Shown piece by piece: positions 37,611 through 47,537 of a stretch of DNA of 64,000 nucleotides (the first letter of the stretch is position 1; each line of letters starts with the position of its first letter). The translations under genes were made by a program, and so were the position numbers. The stretch is from Kovacikia minuta CCNUW1 (GTDB lineage: Bacteria; Cyanobacteriota; Cyanobacteriia; Leptolyngbyales; Leptolyngbyaceae). The stretch spans positions 186,001 to 250,000 of the forward strand of contig NZ_CP083582.1 in NCBI RefSeq assembly GCF_020091585.1. Reading direction: 5' to 3'. The notes under the pieces are model-generated. The model was not told the DNA's origin and did no database searches. It worked only from the letters and a program-made list of their open reading frames with translations.

Positions 37611-37906
37611 GGCTCCGCTAATAACCCATCCAGCTTTCCTTCCAGATCTAACTGGTAAAGTTCGTTGCAGCCGCCAATGTGAGCTTGGTTGATAAAAATT
37701 TGAGGTACGGTGCGGTGTCCATTCGCACGGGCTGCCATCTTCACCCTGGCAGCGCCATCCCCATCGATTTTGTATTCAGTGTATTTCACACCTTTCCACC
37801 ACAGCAAAACCTTGGCCCGAATGCAGTAGGGACAGGTCTGCCAGGTGTAGATTTCAACGTTGGCTTGGATGCGTTCCGGATGACGGCGTAAGAGTGAGTT
37901 AAGCAT
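37580..37906 (-). CDS. grxC: Glutaredoxin (GrxC type)
   Basis: 108 residues. Dithiol motif CPYC after an EIYTWQT strand, then HRTVPQIFINQAHIGGCNEL, which holds the TVP and GG glutathione-binding motifs. Reduces disulfides and glutathione mixed disulfides in the cytosol. About the last 10 residues (AGEGVGSGE) are encoded by a CTCCC-type repeat; homologues end near the preceding helix. Otherwise normal. Confidence 0.92.
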   Translation of the reverse strand: MLNSLLRRHPERIQANVEIYTWQTCPYCIRAKVLLWWKGVKYTEYKIDGDGAARVKMAARANGHRTVPQIFINQAHIGGCNELYQLDLEGKLDGLLAEPAGEGVGSGE

Positions 37907-38045
37907 TTTAGTCAGATGCCAGATATTCAGGTACCGGGAGCGAGGGGAGAGTGCTTGGCAAAGGTTAGCATTGCCACTCTACTACTAAATTTGCGGCTTG
38001 CTAATCTTCTGCTGTGCGCCTGCCTAGCCAGTAGGAAAATCTGCT

Positions 38046-38079
38046 GCCCTACTCCCCACTCCCCACTCCCCACTCCCCA
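38046..38079. repeat. STRR (ACTCCCC unit)
   Basis: Four ACTCCCC heptamers end at the aroB stop codon region. Confidence 0.8.
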
Positions 38080-39177
38080 TCAATGAGACTGCATTTGCCT
38101 CAGGACGGTGCGGATCACATCCGCAGGGACTCGATCGGTAACTTTGGCGGCACCAATTTGGGTGGGTAGGACAAACCGAACCTTACCCGATTCTACTTTT
38201 TTGTCGGATTGGAGAGAGATTAGAATAGCTTCGATGTCTATGGTGGCGGGGAGTTGAGTGGGAAGTCCGGCTTTTTGGATCAGGGCGAGCTGCCGATCGC
38301 TGCTGACCTGATCCCAGAAATTGAGTTCAACGGCGATTTGTCCGGCGGCAACCATGCCAATCGCCACCCCCTCGCCATGATTCACCAGCTTATACCCCGT
38401 CAGGCTTTCGACCGCATGCCCGATCGTATGCCCGTAGTTCAAAATTGCCCGCAGTCCGGCTTCTTTTTCATCCTTACTGACCACATGCGCCTTTGCCTGA
38501 CAGGAGCGAACGAGAATTTCCTGCAATAGATCGTCAGTCATGTAAGCAAGACTATCCAACCGTTTTGCAGATTCCAGTTGCTCAAACAATTGGGCATCCC
38601 AGATTACACCGTACTTAATCACCTCAGCGATCGCCGCCCGAAATTCCCGTGCTGGCAGTGTCTTTAACACCTGTGGGTCAATTAACACCAGGCGAGGTTG
38701 GTGAAAAGCGCCAATCAGGTTTTTGCCCTTGGGATGGTTGACCCCCGTTTTGCCGCCGATCGCCGCATCGACCATTGCCAGTAGGGATGTGGGCACCTGT
38801 ACCACGTTTAGTCCACGCAGCCAGGATGCCGCCGCAAAACCCGTCATATCCCCAATCACCCCACCTCCCAATGCCACAAAGGTAGACGATCGCTCGAAGC
38901 GATTCTCCTGGGCAGCGTCATAGATTTTTTGCAAGGTAGAAAGGGTTTTGTAGCGCTCTCCGGCGGGCAGGATGCAGGTTGAAACATCAAACCCTGCCTG
39001 TTTTAGGGCGGTAATTGCCCGTTCCCCAAAGTGTCGGAAAATAGAAGCATTCGATACAATCAGGGCTTTACCCTTCAGACCCAGCGATTCCATGTGAGTG
39101 CCTAACTGATCCAGGTTGCCAGGGGCGATCGTAATCTCATAGGAAGCCTGGGGAAGATTGACGGGGATGGTGGACAT
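38080..39177 (-). CDS. aroB: 3-dehydroquinate synthase
   Basis: 365 residues, standard. Second step of the shikimate pathway, NAD- and zinc-dependent. [40 protein letters not shown], the zinc-ligand region ([15 protein letters not shown]), and HGEGVAIGM are all present. STRRs flank both ends. No anomaly. Confidence 0.96.
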   Translation of the reverse strand: MSTIPVNLPQASYEITIAPGNLDQLGTHMESLGLKGKALIVSNASIFRHFGERAITALKQAGFDVSTCILPAGERYKTLSTLQKIYDAAQENRFERSSTFVALGGGVIGDMTGFAAASWLRGLNVVQVPTSLLAMVDAAIGGKTGVNHPKGKNLIGAFHQPRLVLIDPQVLKTLPAREFRAAIAEVIKYGVIWDAQLFEQLESAKRLDSLAYMTDDLLQEILVRSCQAKAHVVSKDEKEAGLRAILNYGHTIGHAVESLTGYKLVNHGEGVAIGMVAAGQIAVELNFWDQVSSDRQLALIQKAGLPTQLPATIDIEAILISLQSDKKVESGKVRFVLPTQIGAAKVTDRVPADVIRTVLRQMQSH

Positions 39178-39573
39178 AAGGGGGGGAGGAGTGAGGAGTG
39201 AGGAGTGAGGGGAAGTTTTGAGTTTTAAGTTTTGAGTTTTGAGTTTTAAGTTTTAAGTTTTGAGTTCACTTTGATACCTGACGAATGACCAATGACGAAT
39301 GACCAATGACATTATGAATTACCCATCGGCTCAACTCAAAACTCAATACTCAAAATTCATAACGGCTAGAAAATAGAGGAAACAGCATTCAGAAGTCAGC
39401 CTCCCATGACCGCCCCTCACCCCCAAGCATGAAAATAAGAAGTCAGGAGCCAGAATCCAGAATCCAGAATGGCTGTCCCCTTCTGACTCCTGACTCCTGG
39501 CTCCTGACTCCTGACTCCTGGCTCCTGACTCCTAACTCCTGTATAGTTTTGTTAGGTCTAATGGAGAATTGCA
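39178..39573. repeat. Intergenic region dominated by STRRs upstream of petL
   Basis: 396 bp made mostly of GAGGAGT, GTTTTAA/GTTTTGA (39214-39266), CCAATGA (39285-39310), CTCAAAA, and CTGACTC/CTGGCTC (39483-39540) heptamer arrays. No gene supported. The petL promoter, if local, would lie in the last ~50 bp. Confidence 0.75.
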
Positions 39574-39666
39574 ATGGCTGTCTTTTCTTATCTTTTGCTG
39601 GTGGGTGGCGCATTTGGTCTGGCGCTCGGTTTATATTTTGGGTTCCGGGCAGCAAAGTTGATCTGA
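39574..39666 (+). CDS. petL: Cytochrome b6f complex subunit PetL
   Basis: 30 residues, ATG at 39574, TGA at 39664-39666, GGAG 9 nt upstream. One membrane span, then GLYFGFRAAKLI, which matches the C-terminal pattern of cyanobacterial PetL (LxFGLRxAKxI). PetL is a small peripheral subunit that stabilises the b6f complex. It is far from petC-petA in this window. The gene is under most callers' length cut-off. Confidence 0.8.
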   Translation: MAVFSYLLLVGGAFGLALGLYFGFRAAKLI

Positions 39667-39767
39667 TGGGAGGAATGGGGATAGGGAAGGGGGAATGGTG
39701 CAAATTTCTATGCTAATCCCCCGTTACCTGTCACCCATCACCCACTGATTCAAATCATTGCCAAGCT

Positions 39768-41354
39768 CTAAGTGATACGTGTGCTTACCACCTTTTGTTT
39801 GTTCTCTAATGGCATCTTGCTGGCTTGATTTGCCAGATAGCCAATGAGTTCTTTTTCGATCCGATCGCGGACAATCTGGCGGTACTCCAGAAAATGTTCG
39901 TTGTGGGCGCAGACAGAAAGGTAGTCTGCCCAAACGCGCGGATTGTGGCGCAGAATACCCCCCAGATTAGCCCAGAATTTCCAACGACTTTGCCGCAGAA
40001 TTCCCTGTCGCCAGCAGAGGATCAGTAGGGCACGGATGCTGATCCAATCGATTTTTTTCTTGGCACCCGGACAGCGCGGCGGCCCCATCTTTAAGAAGTG
40101 ATGGTAGGTTCGATCCAGGTAGCGGATGGGGTCATACAGTTGCCACAGCGCATCAATATATTCTCTGGCAATTTCCTCGATCGGGCGGGTGGGGACAAAA
40201 TTCATCAAGCTCATCTGGTCGATGTCGCTTTGACTGCGTAAACGTTCTTCTTTTTCCAGGCGATGCCAGAGGGCTGTATCTGGAAGCGCCTGAAGCATGC
40301 CCAGCATGGCGGTTGGGATGGTGGCTTGTTCGGCAAAGCGGACAATCCGATCGCCCGCACCGGCCTGTTCCCCATCAAAACCAATAATGAACCCCGCTTT
40401 TACCCGTAATCCAGAGGCGATAATGCGATTTACAGAATCGAGCAAAGAACCGCGTGTATTTTGATATTTCTGGGTCAGCGTCAGGCTGCTCTCATCGGGG
40501 GTTTCAATTCCCAGGAAGACCGCTCCAAAGTTGCATGCCACCATCAAATCCATCAGTTCTTGATCCTGCGCCAGGTCGATGGAAGCCTCTGTATTCAGGC
40601 GAAACGGGTAATTGCGTTTTTCCATCCACGGCTTCAGTTGGTTTAACAACAACTTGACATTGCGTTTGTTGCCAATGAAGTTGTCATCCACCATGAAGAC
40701 CGCACGTCGCCAACCCAACTCATACAACCGTTCTAATTCTGCAATGATTTGCTGGGGTGTTTTCGTGCGGGGTTTGCGCCCATACAACACAATAATGTCG
40801 CAAAACTCGCACTGGAAGGGACATCCCCGCGAGAATTGAATTGACATACTGTCGTAGGCAGGGAAGTCGAACAGGTCAAAGCGGGGAATTGGGGTGAGCG
40901 TTACATCCGGTTTTTCCCCACTGGAGCGAAAGACGCCGCTCAGTTCTCCCCGTTGCAGGGCTGCCACAAACAGGGGTAAGGTTATTTCGCCCTCATCCAA
41001 AATCAGGTAGTCCGCACCTGCCGCTTCCGCATCTTTGGGCAGGGAGGTGGGGTAGGGTCCACCAACTGCAACCCGTTTGCCCCGGCATTTCGCTTCCCAA
41101 ATTTGTTTCAAAAAATCGTCCTTTTGAGCGATCATGGCCGACAGAATGACCAATTCTGCCCAGTTCCACTCTGCTTCGCTCACTTCTCGCACATTGCGAT
41201 CGACCAGCCGATATTCCCACTCCTGGGGCAAGATTGCAGCGACGGTTGCCAAACCCAAAGGGGGTAACATGGCTTTGCGCCCAACTAGCGCCAATGTTTT
41301 TTCAAAGGACCAAAAGCTGGGTGGAAATTCGGGATATACAAGCAAAACGCGCAT
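39768..41354 (-). CDS. B12-binding radical SAM protein (DUF4070 type), copy 1
   Basis: 528 residues. N-terminal cobalamin-binding domain (to ~150), then the radical SAM cluster CPFQCEFC (Cys178, 182, 185), a TIM-barrel region (VDDNFIGNKRNVK, GIETPDESSL, GFIIGFDGE) and a C-terminal DUF4070 domain. Class of enzymes that often methylate unactivated carbons. The substrate is unknown; hopanoid C2 methylase HpnP belongs to a different subfamily with a different N-terminus. It is 60-70% like copy 2 by eye. About 200 bp separate the two. Confidence 0.9.
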   Translation of the reverse strand: MRVLLVYPEFPPSFWSFEKTLALVGRKAMLPPLGLATVAAILPQEWEYRLVDRNVREVSEAEWNWAELVILSAMIAQKDDFLKQIWEAKCRGKRVAVGGPYPTSLPKDAEAAGADYLILDEGEITLPLFVAALQRGELSGVFRSSGEKPDVTLTPIPRFDLFDFPAYDSMSIQFSRGCPFQCEFCDIIVLYGRKPRTKTPQQIIAELERLYELGWRRAVFMVDDNFIGNKRNVKLLLNQLKPWMEKRNYPFRLNTEASIDLAQDQELMDLMVACNFGAVFLGIETPDESSLTLTQKYQNTRGSLLDSVNRIIASGLRVKAGFIIGFDGEQAGAGDRIVRFAEQATIPTAMLGMLQALPDTALWHRLEKEERLRSQSDIDQMSLMNFVPTRPIEEIAREYIDALWQLYDPIRYLDRTYHHFLKMGPPRCPGAKKKIDWISIRALLILCWRQGILRQSRWKFWANLGGILRHNPRVWADYLSVCAHNEHFLEYRQIVRDRIEKELIGYLANQASKMPLENKQKVVSTRIT

Positions 41355-41550
41355 TCAAGAAAATCCTTACACCAATAGTTCTGAGCTAACGACGGCTGCA
41401 CCAAACCGCGTCTCTCAAGATTACTGAGGGTTGCAGCAAAAACCAGATTTCTTCACAAGAATTGCTGTTGTGACAGGGGTTAGATAGCAGAGGAAGGTGC
41501 AGAAAAGTAGGGATGTAGCTGACATAATGAATTTCACAGTCAATCACTTA

Positions 41551-43152
41551 TTAGCTGGCGATCGCAGTCAGCGTCTCCTCGGCAGCCTCGGTCTTCGCTT
41601 TTAGTTTTGCCTCCGTTTCCAGGTATTCTGCCAGTTGGGCTTCAATCTGGTCACGCACGATCTGACGATATTCCAGAAAGTGTTCATTCAAAGCGCACAC
41701 ATTCAGGTAATGCTCCCAAACCCCTGGGTTATGGCGCAGGATACCGATTAGATTGAGCCAGAATTTGAACCGGGTTTTGCGCACAAAGCCCTGTCTCCAG
41801 AGAACGGTGAGTACGGCGCGGATATTCACCCAGCTGATTTCGTGCATGATGGAGGGGCATGTGGGCGCGCCCAGAATTAGAAAGTGGCGATAGGTACGCT
41901 CCAGGTAACGCATGGGGTCATACAGTTCCCAAAAGGCTTCGATATATTCTCTGGCAATCTCTTCGAGGGGCCGGGTGGGGACAAAATTCATTAACGTGGT
42001 CTGATTCATCCCAGAAGCATTTTCTAGCTGCTCACGCAAGCGCCCTTCTTTTTTCAACCGATGCCAGAGGGCGGTGTCGGGGAGGGCTTGCAACATGCTG
42101 AACATTGCCATCGGAATCGCAGTTTGCTCTACGAAGCGGACAATACGATCGCCTGCTCCTGGCTTTTCCCCATCAAAGCCAATGATGAATCCTGCCATGA
42201 CACGCAACCCGGAGCGGGCGATCGCTTCCACCGAGTCGGCGAGCGAATCCCGCGTATTCTGGTACTTCTGAGTCAGGGTTAGACTGGCTTCATCGGGGGT
42301 TTCAATCCCCAAAAAGACCGCATTAAAGTTACAGTCCACCATCAAATCCATCAATTCCTGATCCTGTGCCAGATCGACCGACGCCTCGGTATTAAAGCGG
42401 AAGGGATAGTTATGCTCCTTCATCCAGGGCTTCAGATCCTTTAACAACAATTTGACGTTGCGCTTGTTGCCAATAAAATTGTCATCCACCATGAAAATGG
42501 CACGCCGCCAGCCCAACCGATACAGTTCTTCTAGTTCTGCCAGAAGTTGCTGAGGGGTTTTCGTGCGGGGTTTACGCCCGTACAGCACAATAATGTCGCA
42601 GAATTCACACTGGAAGGGGCATCCGCGTGAGAACTGAACCGACATACTGTCGTAAGCATCTAATTCCAGCAGATCAAAGCGGGGAACGGGGGTTGTTGTC
42701 ACATCTGGGCGATCGCCACTGGCACGAAACACTCCCGATGGTTCTCCTTGCCGCACTGCTTCTACAAACATCGGCAGGGTAATTTCGCCCTCATCCAGAA
42801 TCAAGTAATCCGCCCCGGCAGTTTCAGCCTCCTGGGGTAATGCTGTCGCATAAGGTCCACCAACCGCCACCCGCTTGCCCCGCCGTTTGGCTTCCTGAAC
42901 TTGATCCAGAAAATCGTCCTTCTGCACAATCATTGCCGACAGAATGACCATTTCTGCCCAGTCCCACTCCGCCTCAGTGACCGCTCGAATATTGCGATCG
43001 ACCAGTCGATATTCCCACGCCTGGGGCAAAATGGCAGCAACAGTGACTAAACCCAGAGGGGGTAACATCACTTTGCGGTTTACCAGTTCCAGCGCTTTTT
43101 CAAAGGACCAATAGCTTTTGGGAAAGAGAGGATACAGAAGTAAAACGCGCAT
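41551..43152 (-). CDS. B12-binding radical SAM protein (DUF4070 type), copy 2
   Basis: 533 residues, same domains as copy 1: B12 domain, CPFQCEFC cluster, VDDNFIGNKRNVKLLL, GIETPDEASL, C-terminal DUF4070. It differs mainly at the C-terminus (Ala/Glu/Lys-rich tail, LKAKTEAAEETL) and by a small insertion near residue 380. Same strand as copy 1, upstream of it, so tandem duplication is clear. Substrate not predictable. Confidence 0.9.
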   Translation of the reverse strand: MRVLLLYPLFPKSYWSFEKALELVNRKVMLPPLGLVTVAAILPQAWEYRLVDRNIRAVTEAEWDWAEMVILSAMIVQKDDFLDQVQEAKRRGKRVAVGGPYATALPQEAETAGADYLILDEGEITLPMFVEAVRQGEPSGVFRASGDRPDVTTTPVPRFDLLELDAYDSMSVQFSRGCPFQCEFCDIIVLYGRKPRTKTPQQLLAELEELYRLGWRRAIFMVDDNFIGNKRNVKLLLKDLKPWMKEHNYPFRFNTEASVDLAQDQELMDLMVDCNFNAVFLGIETPDEASLTLTQKYQNTRDSLADSVEAIARSGLRVMAGFIIGFDGEKPGAGDRIVRFVEQTAIPMAMFSMLQALPDTALWHRLKKEGRLREQLENASGMNQTTLMNFVPTRPLEEIAREYIEAFWELYDPMRYLERTYRHFLILGAPTCPSIMHEISWVNIRAVLTVLWRQGFVRKTRFKFWLNLIGILRHNPGVWEHYLNVCALNEHFLEYRQIVRDQIEAQLAEYLETEAKLKAKTEAAEETLTAIAS

Positions 43153-43283
43153 TGAGTGAATCGCCTCGTAAGATCAAGCCACTCAAGCTTATCGTGTCTT
43201 CCCTTTTTTTAAATGGCTTTCGTAATTTTCTAAGGCTGTGGAGGAATGGGGAGTAGGGAATAGGAAGTAGGGTGAAACTGCCC

Positions 43284-45242
43284 TTACCGATTACCCCCAA
43301 TAGATTGCGTTGGTAATACTTTCTGACGGAATTGGCGAAAGCCATTGGGATCGAGTTGAGACCAGGCAAATAGACCCGATGTCCCCAGCAAAATCAAAAG
43401 GAGAAGAAATCCAAATAGGGTCACCAGGCGTTTGGAGGGTTGCTGAGTTGGAGGAGGACTGGCGGGCTGTTCAGGTTGCTCTACGGCGGGTGGAGTATCT
43501 GTCAACAAGGCTTCTGAGGACGCAGCCCAATTCGTCGATTCGAAACCACGAGGTTGATCCATTTTGGGCAAGGAAAGCTCGGAGATGGGGGAGGAGACCT
43601 GGCAACGGAGCAAAACGACGGAGGAATTGTCGTAGCCATTGTGCTGATTTGCCAAATCAATCCAGGTTTTGGCGGCAGCTTCCAGGGAAAGCTTGCCACT
43701 GAAAATACCCCTCGCAATCTCTGTCCAGGTGCGATCGACGAGTCCGTTATCGCTGACACCATCAGAGCAGAGTAGCAACAACCCATCCTCCTCCAGAATA
43801 AAGCGCTGAACCGTCGGGTGGAGAAATTCTGAGTCGCGGGTGCCGATCGCCTGGGTCAGTGCCCCCGCATCTGGTCGTTGCAGCGCTTCCCGATAAAGCG
43901 CCCGCCCCATCCGCACCTCCCGAACGGACACATCATCATCCAGGGTCAACTGGTGGCAATAGCGTTGGGTAATCCAGTAAGCCCGACTATCCCCCACATT
44001 CACCAGATACAACTCGTGCCCGTTGTTAAAAACATCTTCATTGCGCGCCTTAACCCGTTGGGGAAGCTGGAGCGCCAGCACCAGGGTTGTACCCATACGA
44101 CGCCGTTCCTCTCGCCCCTGGAGGTCGTTATGGCTGGCGATCAGATTATTCACAACTCGTACAGATGCCTCCAGTTGTTGAATCAGCAGATCCGGTGTGA
44201 CCAGTTCCTCCTGTTCCGCCACTTCTGCCAGTAATGCCTGTACCTGCGGTTTGAGGGACTGAACCGCTATCTGACTGGCAACTTCTCCACCTTCGTGCCC
44301 CCCAATCCCATCACAAACGATCGCCAGCCGGGGTATCAACCCATCAACCTGGGTCGGTTGGTTTAAGGTCAGGGGGTAGCAGGCGTCTTCGTTGTGCGAT
44401 CGCTCTGGTCCCGTATCGGTGCCGCCCACCACCTTTAAGTGCAGCGGTAATTGGGCTGCCTGCTGAATCAACAATTCATTCAGTTGATTGGCAATGGCGA
44501 CCAGATCACTCCCTTCTAGCTGCATCTGGTGGCAGAGTGCCCGTAACGATTCGACAACCGCTGGATGAGCCGTTTCTGCCCAACCCAACCAGAGATAGGC
44601 CAGATCTGCCAGTCCCAATTGGGCCGGTGCAGCGTTTTCCACATCGGAAATTGCCAGCACCTCTGTATCCTGGTAGAGCTGACACAGGCGCACCCGCCAC
44701 CCTTCTACGCGCAGATTGTCTGTAGCCAGCAAACTGGCGGCAACTCCCTGTTCCTGTAAAGGATTCCATAATTGTAGAATTTGCCACAACCAGTAAACCT
44801 GACGGACTGCGGTTGCCTGGGACCAGGCTTCGGCGATCGCAGGGAAAAGAATCCCAGATTCATCCAGCGGCCCATTCTCTAGTAGAAAAATGGCATTTTC
44901 CCCAGCCCCATCCCCTTCGGGCAAGTAGAACCCGTAGACCTCTGGAAGATGCAGCCGATGGGGATACAAATATAGATAGGGCATCACCTCATCGGACCAA
45001 TCCACAGGCACATCCGGGGGCAAACTGGGCTGGGTATCCAGCCAGATGCGCCTCGCTGTCACATAATACCGCCCGCCCACCTGGCTACTGGCAGGGATTT
45101 GCTCAGCCCCCTTGCCCATTGCCCACAAATAACGGTAAATCAGCGGTGTCTTACAGGACTCACACACCGTATTTCCCAGGGCGTTTAATGGGGCAGCACA
45201 AACTGGATTAGGGCAACAAATCTGGGGGTTAGAATGACTCAT
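43284..45242 (-). CDS. PP2C phosphatase with N-terminal zinc ribbon and C-terminal membrane anchor
   Basis: About 652 residues from the ATG at 45242 (TTG at 45251 possible). Zinc-ribbon cysteines near residues 8-33 (CCPNPVCA, CESCKTP). A middle region (to ~280) resembles a degenerate kinase-like helical domain. The PP2C domain follows: HNEDACYP, IVCDGIGGHEGGE, VNVGDSRAYW, LLCSDGVSDN, YDNSSVVLL. A Pro-rich linker and one membrane span end it. Likely a membrane-tethered Ser/Thr phosphatase. No kinase gene is adjacent. Confidence 0.9.
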   Translation of the reverse strand: MSHSNPQICCPNPVCAAPLNALGNTVCESCKTPLIYRYLWAMGKGAEQIPASSQVGGRYYVTARRIWLDTQPSLPPDVPVDWSDEVMPYLYLYPHRLHLPEVYGFYLPEGDGAGENAIFLLENGPLDESGILFPAIAEAWSQATAVRQVYWLWQILQLWNPLQEQGVAASLLATDNLRVEGWRVRLCQLYQDTEVLAISDVENAAPAQLGLADLAYLWLGWAETAHPAVVESLRALCHQMQLEGSDLVAIANQLNELLIQQAAQLPLHLKVVGGTDTGPERSHNEDACYPLTLNQPTQVDGLIPRLAIVCDGIGGHEGGEVASQIAVQSLKPQVQALLAEVAEQEELVTPDLLIQQLEASVRVVNNLIASHNDLQGREERRRMGTTLVLALQLPQRVKARNEDVFNNGHELYLVNVGDSRAYWITQRYCHQLTLDDDVSVREVRMGRALYREALQRPDAGALTQAIGTRDSEFLHPTVQRFILEEDGLLLLCSDGVSDNGLVDRTWTEIARGIFSGKLSLEAAAKTWIDLANQHNGYDNSSVVLLRCQVSSPISELSLPKMDQPRGFESTNWAASSEALLTDTPPAVEQPEQPASPPPTQQPSKRLVTLFGFLLLLILLGTSGLFAWSQLDPNGFRQFRQKVLPTQSIGGNR

Positions 45243-45892
45243 GGGTATCAACGGTTGCTTAATATCGGGAAATAGGGCTGGGGGTTAGAGGCTGGGGGTT
45301 AATCTTATAAAGAGTGCGATCGGTTTTGAAAATTCAGATCAAAAGATTCTAACTGTGGGTTTGCTGATTTTCAGGGAATTCTATCAACAAGGCACCCATT
45401 TCTACCGGTTGTCACAATAACGGTTCGGATTCTACCGAAATACACCCTATTCCCTGCCACCTTATCCCCTTTCTGCCCCTCGTTCGACTGAGCGCTGTTC
45501 AGTCGAGCGCTCTCGTCGAAGTTCACGCCGAAGTCTGCCCTCTCCCTAAAGCCTGCCACCAGACCGACTAACTTCACAGTTTGTTGAAAAAATTAAGCAA
45601 TCCCGATCCGAAACCCGACCTAAAAAACTGGATTCAATATTAAGGGATTGCATCTCTTCCATCAATAAACTGCATCGAAAATGGGGAATGGGGAGTGGGG
45701 AGTGGGAAAAGAAGCTTTCCATGTTTGGGGGTGATGGGGTGATGGGGCGATGAAATGAAAGATAGAAGGATAGTTTTTTTATCCCTTATCCTTATATCCC
45801 TTATCCCTTATTCTTTCCCCGGCACCTACCACCTATTTCCCTCTGCCCTCTGCTTTCCCCCTGACCCACTTCACTTGTTTAAGAACGGCGAT
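45243..45892. other. Intergenic region with repeat element
   Basis: 650 bp. At 45480-45535 sits a CGACTGAGCGC/CAGTCGAGCGC repeat with GTCGAAGTTC, a recurrent cyanobacterial spacer element. STRRs at 45683-45708 (GGGGAGT) and 45775-45815 (TTATCCC) precede the NfeD gene. Open frames at 45371-45577 (minus) and the extension of the NfeD frame to 45755 are repeat-derived and not supported. Confidence 0.5.
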
Positions 45893-46318
45893 ATGGCACT
45901 AAATCCTACTCTGATCTGGTTACTGCTAGGCATTGGGCTGTGCCTGATTGAGTTCATCGTGCCAACTGCATTTGTTGCCTCTGTCATGGGAATCAGCGCC
46001 TTGATCGTGGCACCCCTGGCGCATCTAATCCCATTTAGCCTGCAAATTCTTCTCTGGATGATGCTCTCTCTAGTGTTAGTGCTGTTGTCCCGTCGCTTTG
46101 TGCGCCAGAAGGCAGCCAAAAAGCTGGATGCAACCGAAGCTGAAACACTGACCGAAATTCCACCTGGAAAAAGCGGACGGGTTCTCTATGAAGGAAACTC
46201 CTGGGCTGCCCGTTGCGAAGATCATACGCTGGCGATCGCCCCCCACCAGAAAGTCTACGTCACAGGACGCCAGGGAACCACGCTGATTGTGATGCCGGAA
46301 AGTCTGATTCATTCTTAG
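45893..46318 (+). CDS. Short NfeD-family membrane protein
   Basis: 141 residues from the ATG at 45893. The frame is open back to 45755, but that part is STRR-coded. Two or three N-terminal hydrophobic segments are followed by the C-terminal NfeD OB-fold (GKSGRVLYEGNSWAARCED, VYVTGRQGTTLIV). Short NfeD proteins pair with SPFH proteins in membrane microdomains; the next gene is such a partner. The two are probably co-transcribed, with a repeat in the 90-bp gap. Confidence 0.88.
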   Translation: MALNPTLIWLLLGIGLCLIEFIVPTAFVASVMGISALIVAPLAHLIPFSLQILLWMMLSLVLVLLSRRFVRQKAAKKLDATEAETLTEIPPGKSGRVLYEGNSWAARCEDHTLAIAPHQKVYVTGRQGTTLIVMPESLIHS

Positions 46319-46338
46319 GGGTCATGGGTCCTTGTCAC

Positions 46339-46373
46339 TCCTTTCACACCTGACACCTGACACCTGACACCTG
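46339..46373. repeat. STRR (CACCTGA unit)
   Basis: Four CACCTGA heptamers between the NfeD and SPFH genes. Confidence 0.8.
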
Positions 46374-46408
46374 TCCAATATTCCAAATATTTTTTAGGAG
46401 GTTAACTT

Positions 46409-47356
46409 ATGTGGGGTTGGTTTCTTGCGATGTTAATTGGCGGCGGTGGCGTCGCGATTTCCAGTGCCAAAGTGATTCAGCAAGGGAATGAGGCACTAGT
46501 CGAGCGATTGGGAGTTTACGATCGCAAACTGGAACCTGGCTTGAAGTTTGTGATTCCCATCTGGGAGCGCATCGCCTTTCAGGAAACCATTCGGGAAAAG
46601 GTTCTGGACATTCCACCCCAACCCTGCATCACCCGCGACAATGTTTCCATTACCGTAGATGCGGTCGTTTACTGGCGCATCGTAGACATGGAAAAGGCTT
46701 ATTACAAAGTCCAGAACCTCCAGAATGCGATGGTGAACATGGTTTTGACCCAAATCCGGGCTGAAATGGGGCAACTGGAACTGGATGAAACCTTTACTGC
46801 CCGCTCCCAAATCAACGAACTGCTGTTACGGGATCTGGATGTTGCCACCGATCCCTGGGGGGTCAAAGTTACCCGGGTCGAACTGCGGGATATCATCCCC
46901 TCCCAGGCAGTGCAGGAGTCGATGGAACTACAAATGTCCGCAGAACGGCGCAAACGGGCAGCCATTCTGACCTCTGAGGGAGAACGAGAGTCGGCGGTCA
47001 ACTCGGCAAGAGGGAAGGCAGAATCCCAAATTTTGGATGCGGAAGCCCGCCAAAAAGCTGTGATTTTGCAGGCGGAGGCGGAGAATAAGGCAACGGTTCT
47101 GCAAGCCCAGGCAGAACGCCAGAGCCAGGTACTCAAAGCCCAGGCAACCGCTGAAGCCATCCGGATTGTGGAACAGATCCTCACCAGCAGCCCTACCGCT
47201 GCCGAAGCAGGTAAAATGCTGCTGGCACTCGGATACCTGGACATGGGAGCCACGATCGGCAAAAGCGACAGCAGCAAAGTCTTATTTATGGACCCCCACA
47301 GCGTCCCCGCCGCCCTCCAGGGGATGTTGTCCATGGTGGAAAATAATAAGGGCTAG
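46409..47356 (+). CDS. SPFH/stomatin-family protein (QmcA-like)
   Basis: 315 residues. N-terminal membrane hairpin (to ~20), SPFH domain (about 22-175: [33 protein letters not shown]), a long Ala/Glu-rich coiled coil (about 190-260), and the C-terminal region ([15 protein letters not shown]). It is a flotillin-like membrane scaffold that can control a membrane protease. AGGAGG lies 7 nt before the ATG. It forms a conserved pair with NfeD. Confidence 0.95.
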   Translation: MWGWFLAMLIGGGGVAISSAKVIQQGNEALVERLGVYDRKLEPGLKFVIPIWERIAFQETIREKVLDIPPQPCITRDNVSITVDAVVYWRIVDMEKAYYKVQNLQNAMVNMVLTQIRAEMGQLELDETFTARSQINELLLRDLDVATDPWGVKVTRVELRDIIPSQAVQESMELQMSAERRKRAAILTSEGERESAVNSARGKAESQILDAEARQKAVILQAEAENKATVLQAQAERQSQVLKAQATAEAIRIVEQILTSSPTAAEAGKMLLALGYLDMGATIGKSDSSKVLFMDPHSVPAALQGMLSMVENNKG

Positions 47357-47537
47357 AATTCGCAGAAGTAAATTAAGTTCAGCAGAAATTTCTTACTTCT
47401 GCTGAATGGCTTAAATATAGCCATCAATAGAAAATTGTAGGTTGGAAGAATCTTATACGGGATTCCTTGAAGACAAATTAGCGATGGAAATACTTAAAGG
47501 GTGCAGAGATGAGTAAGAAACAGTTTTGGTGAGTGAT

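Noticed and set aside
39768-43152. Hopanoid C2-methylase HpnP
   Set aside because: Same enzyme superfamily, but the N-terminal signature differs from HpnP as I recall it; no hopanoid genes are nearby.
45371-45577. Minus-strand ORF of 68 codons in the spacer upstream of NfeD
   Set aside because: Overlaps an intergenic repeat, has no ribosome site and no family resemblance.
46702-47334. Minus-strand ORF opposite the SPFH gene
   Set aside because: Ser/Ala-rich shadow produced by the Ala/Glu coiled-coil codons on the other strand.
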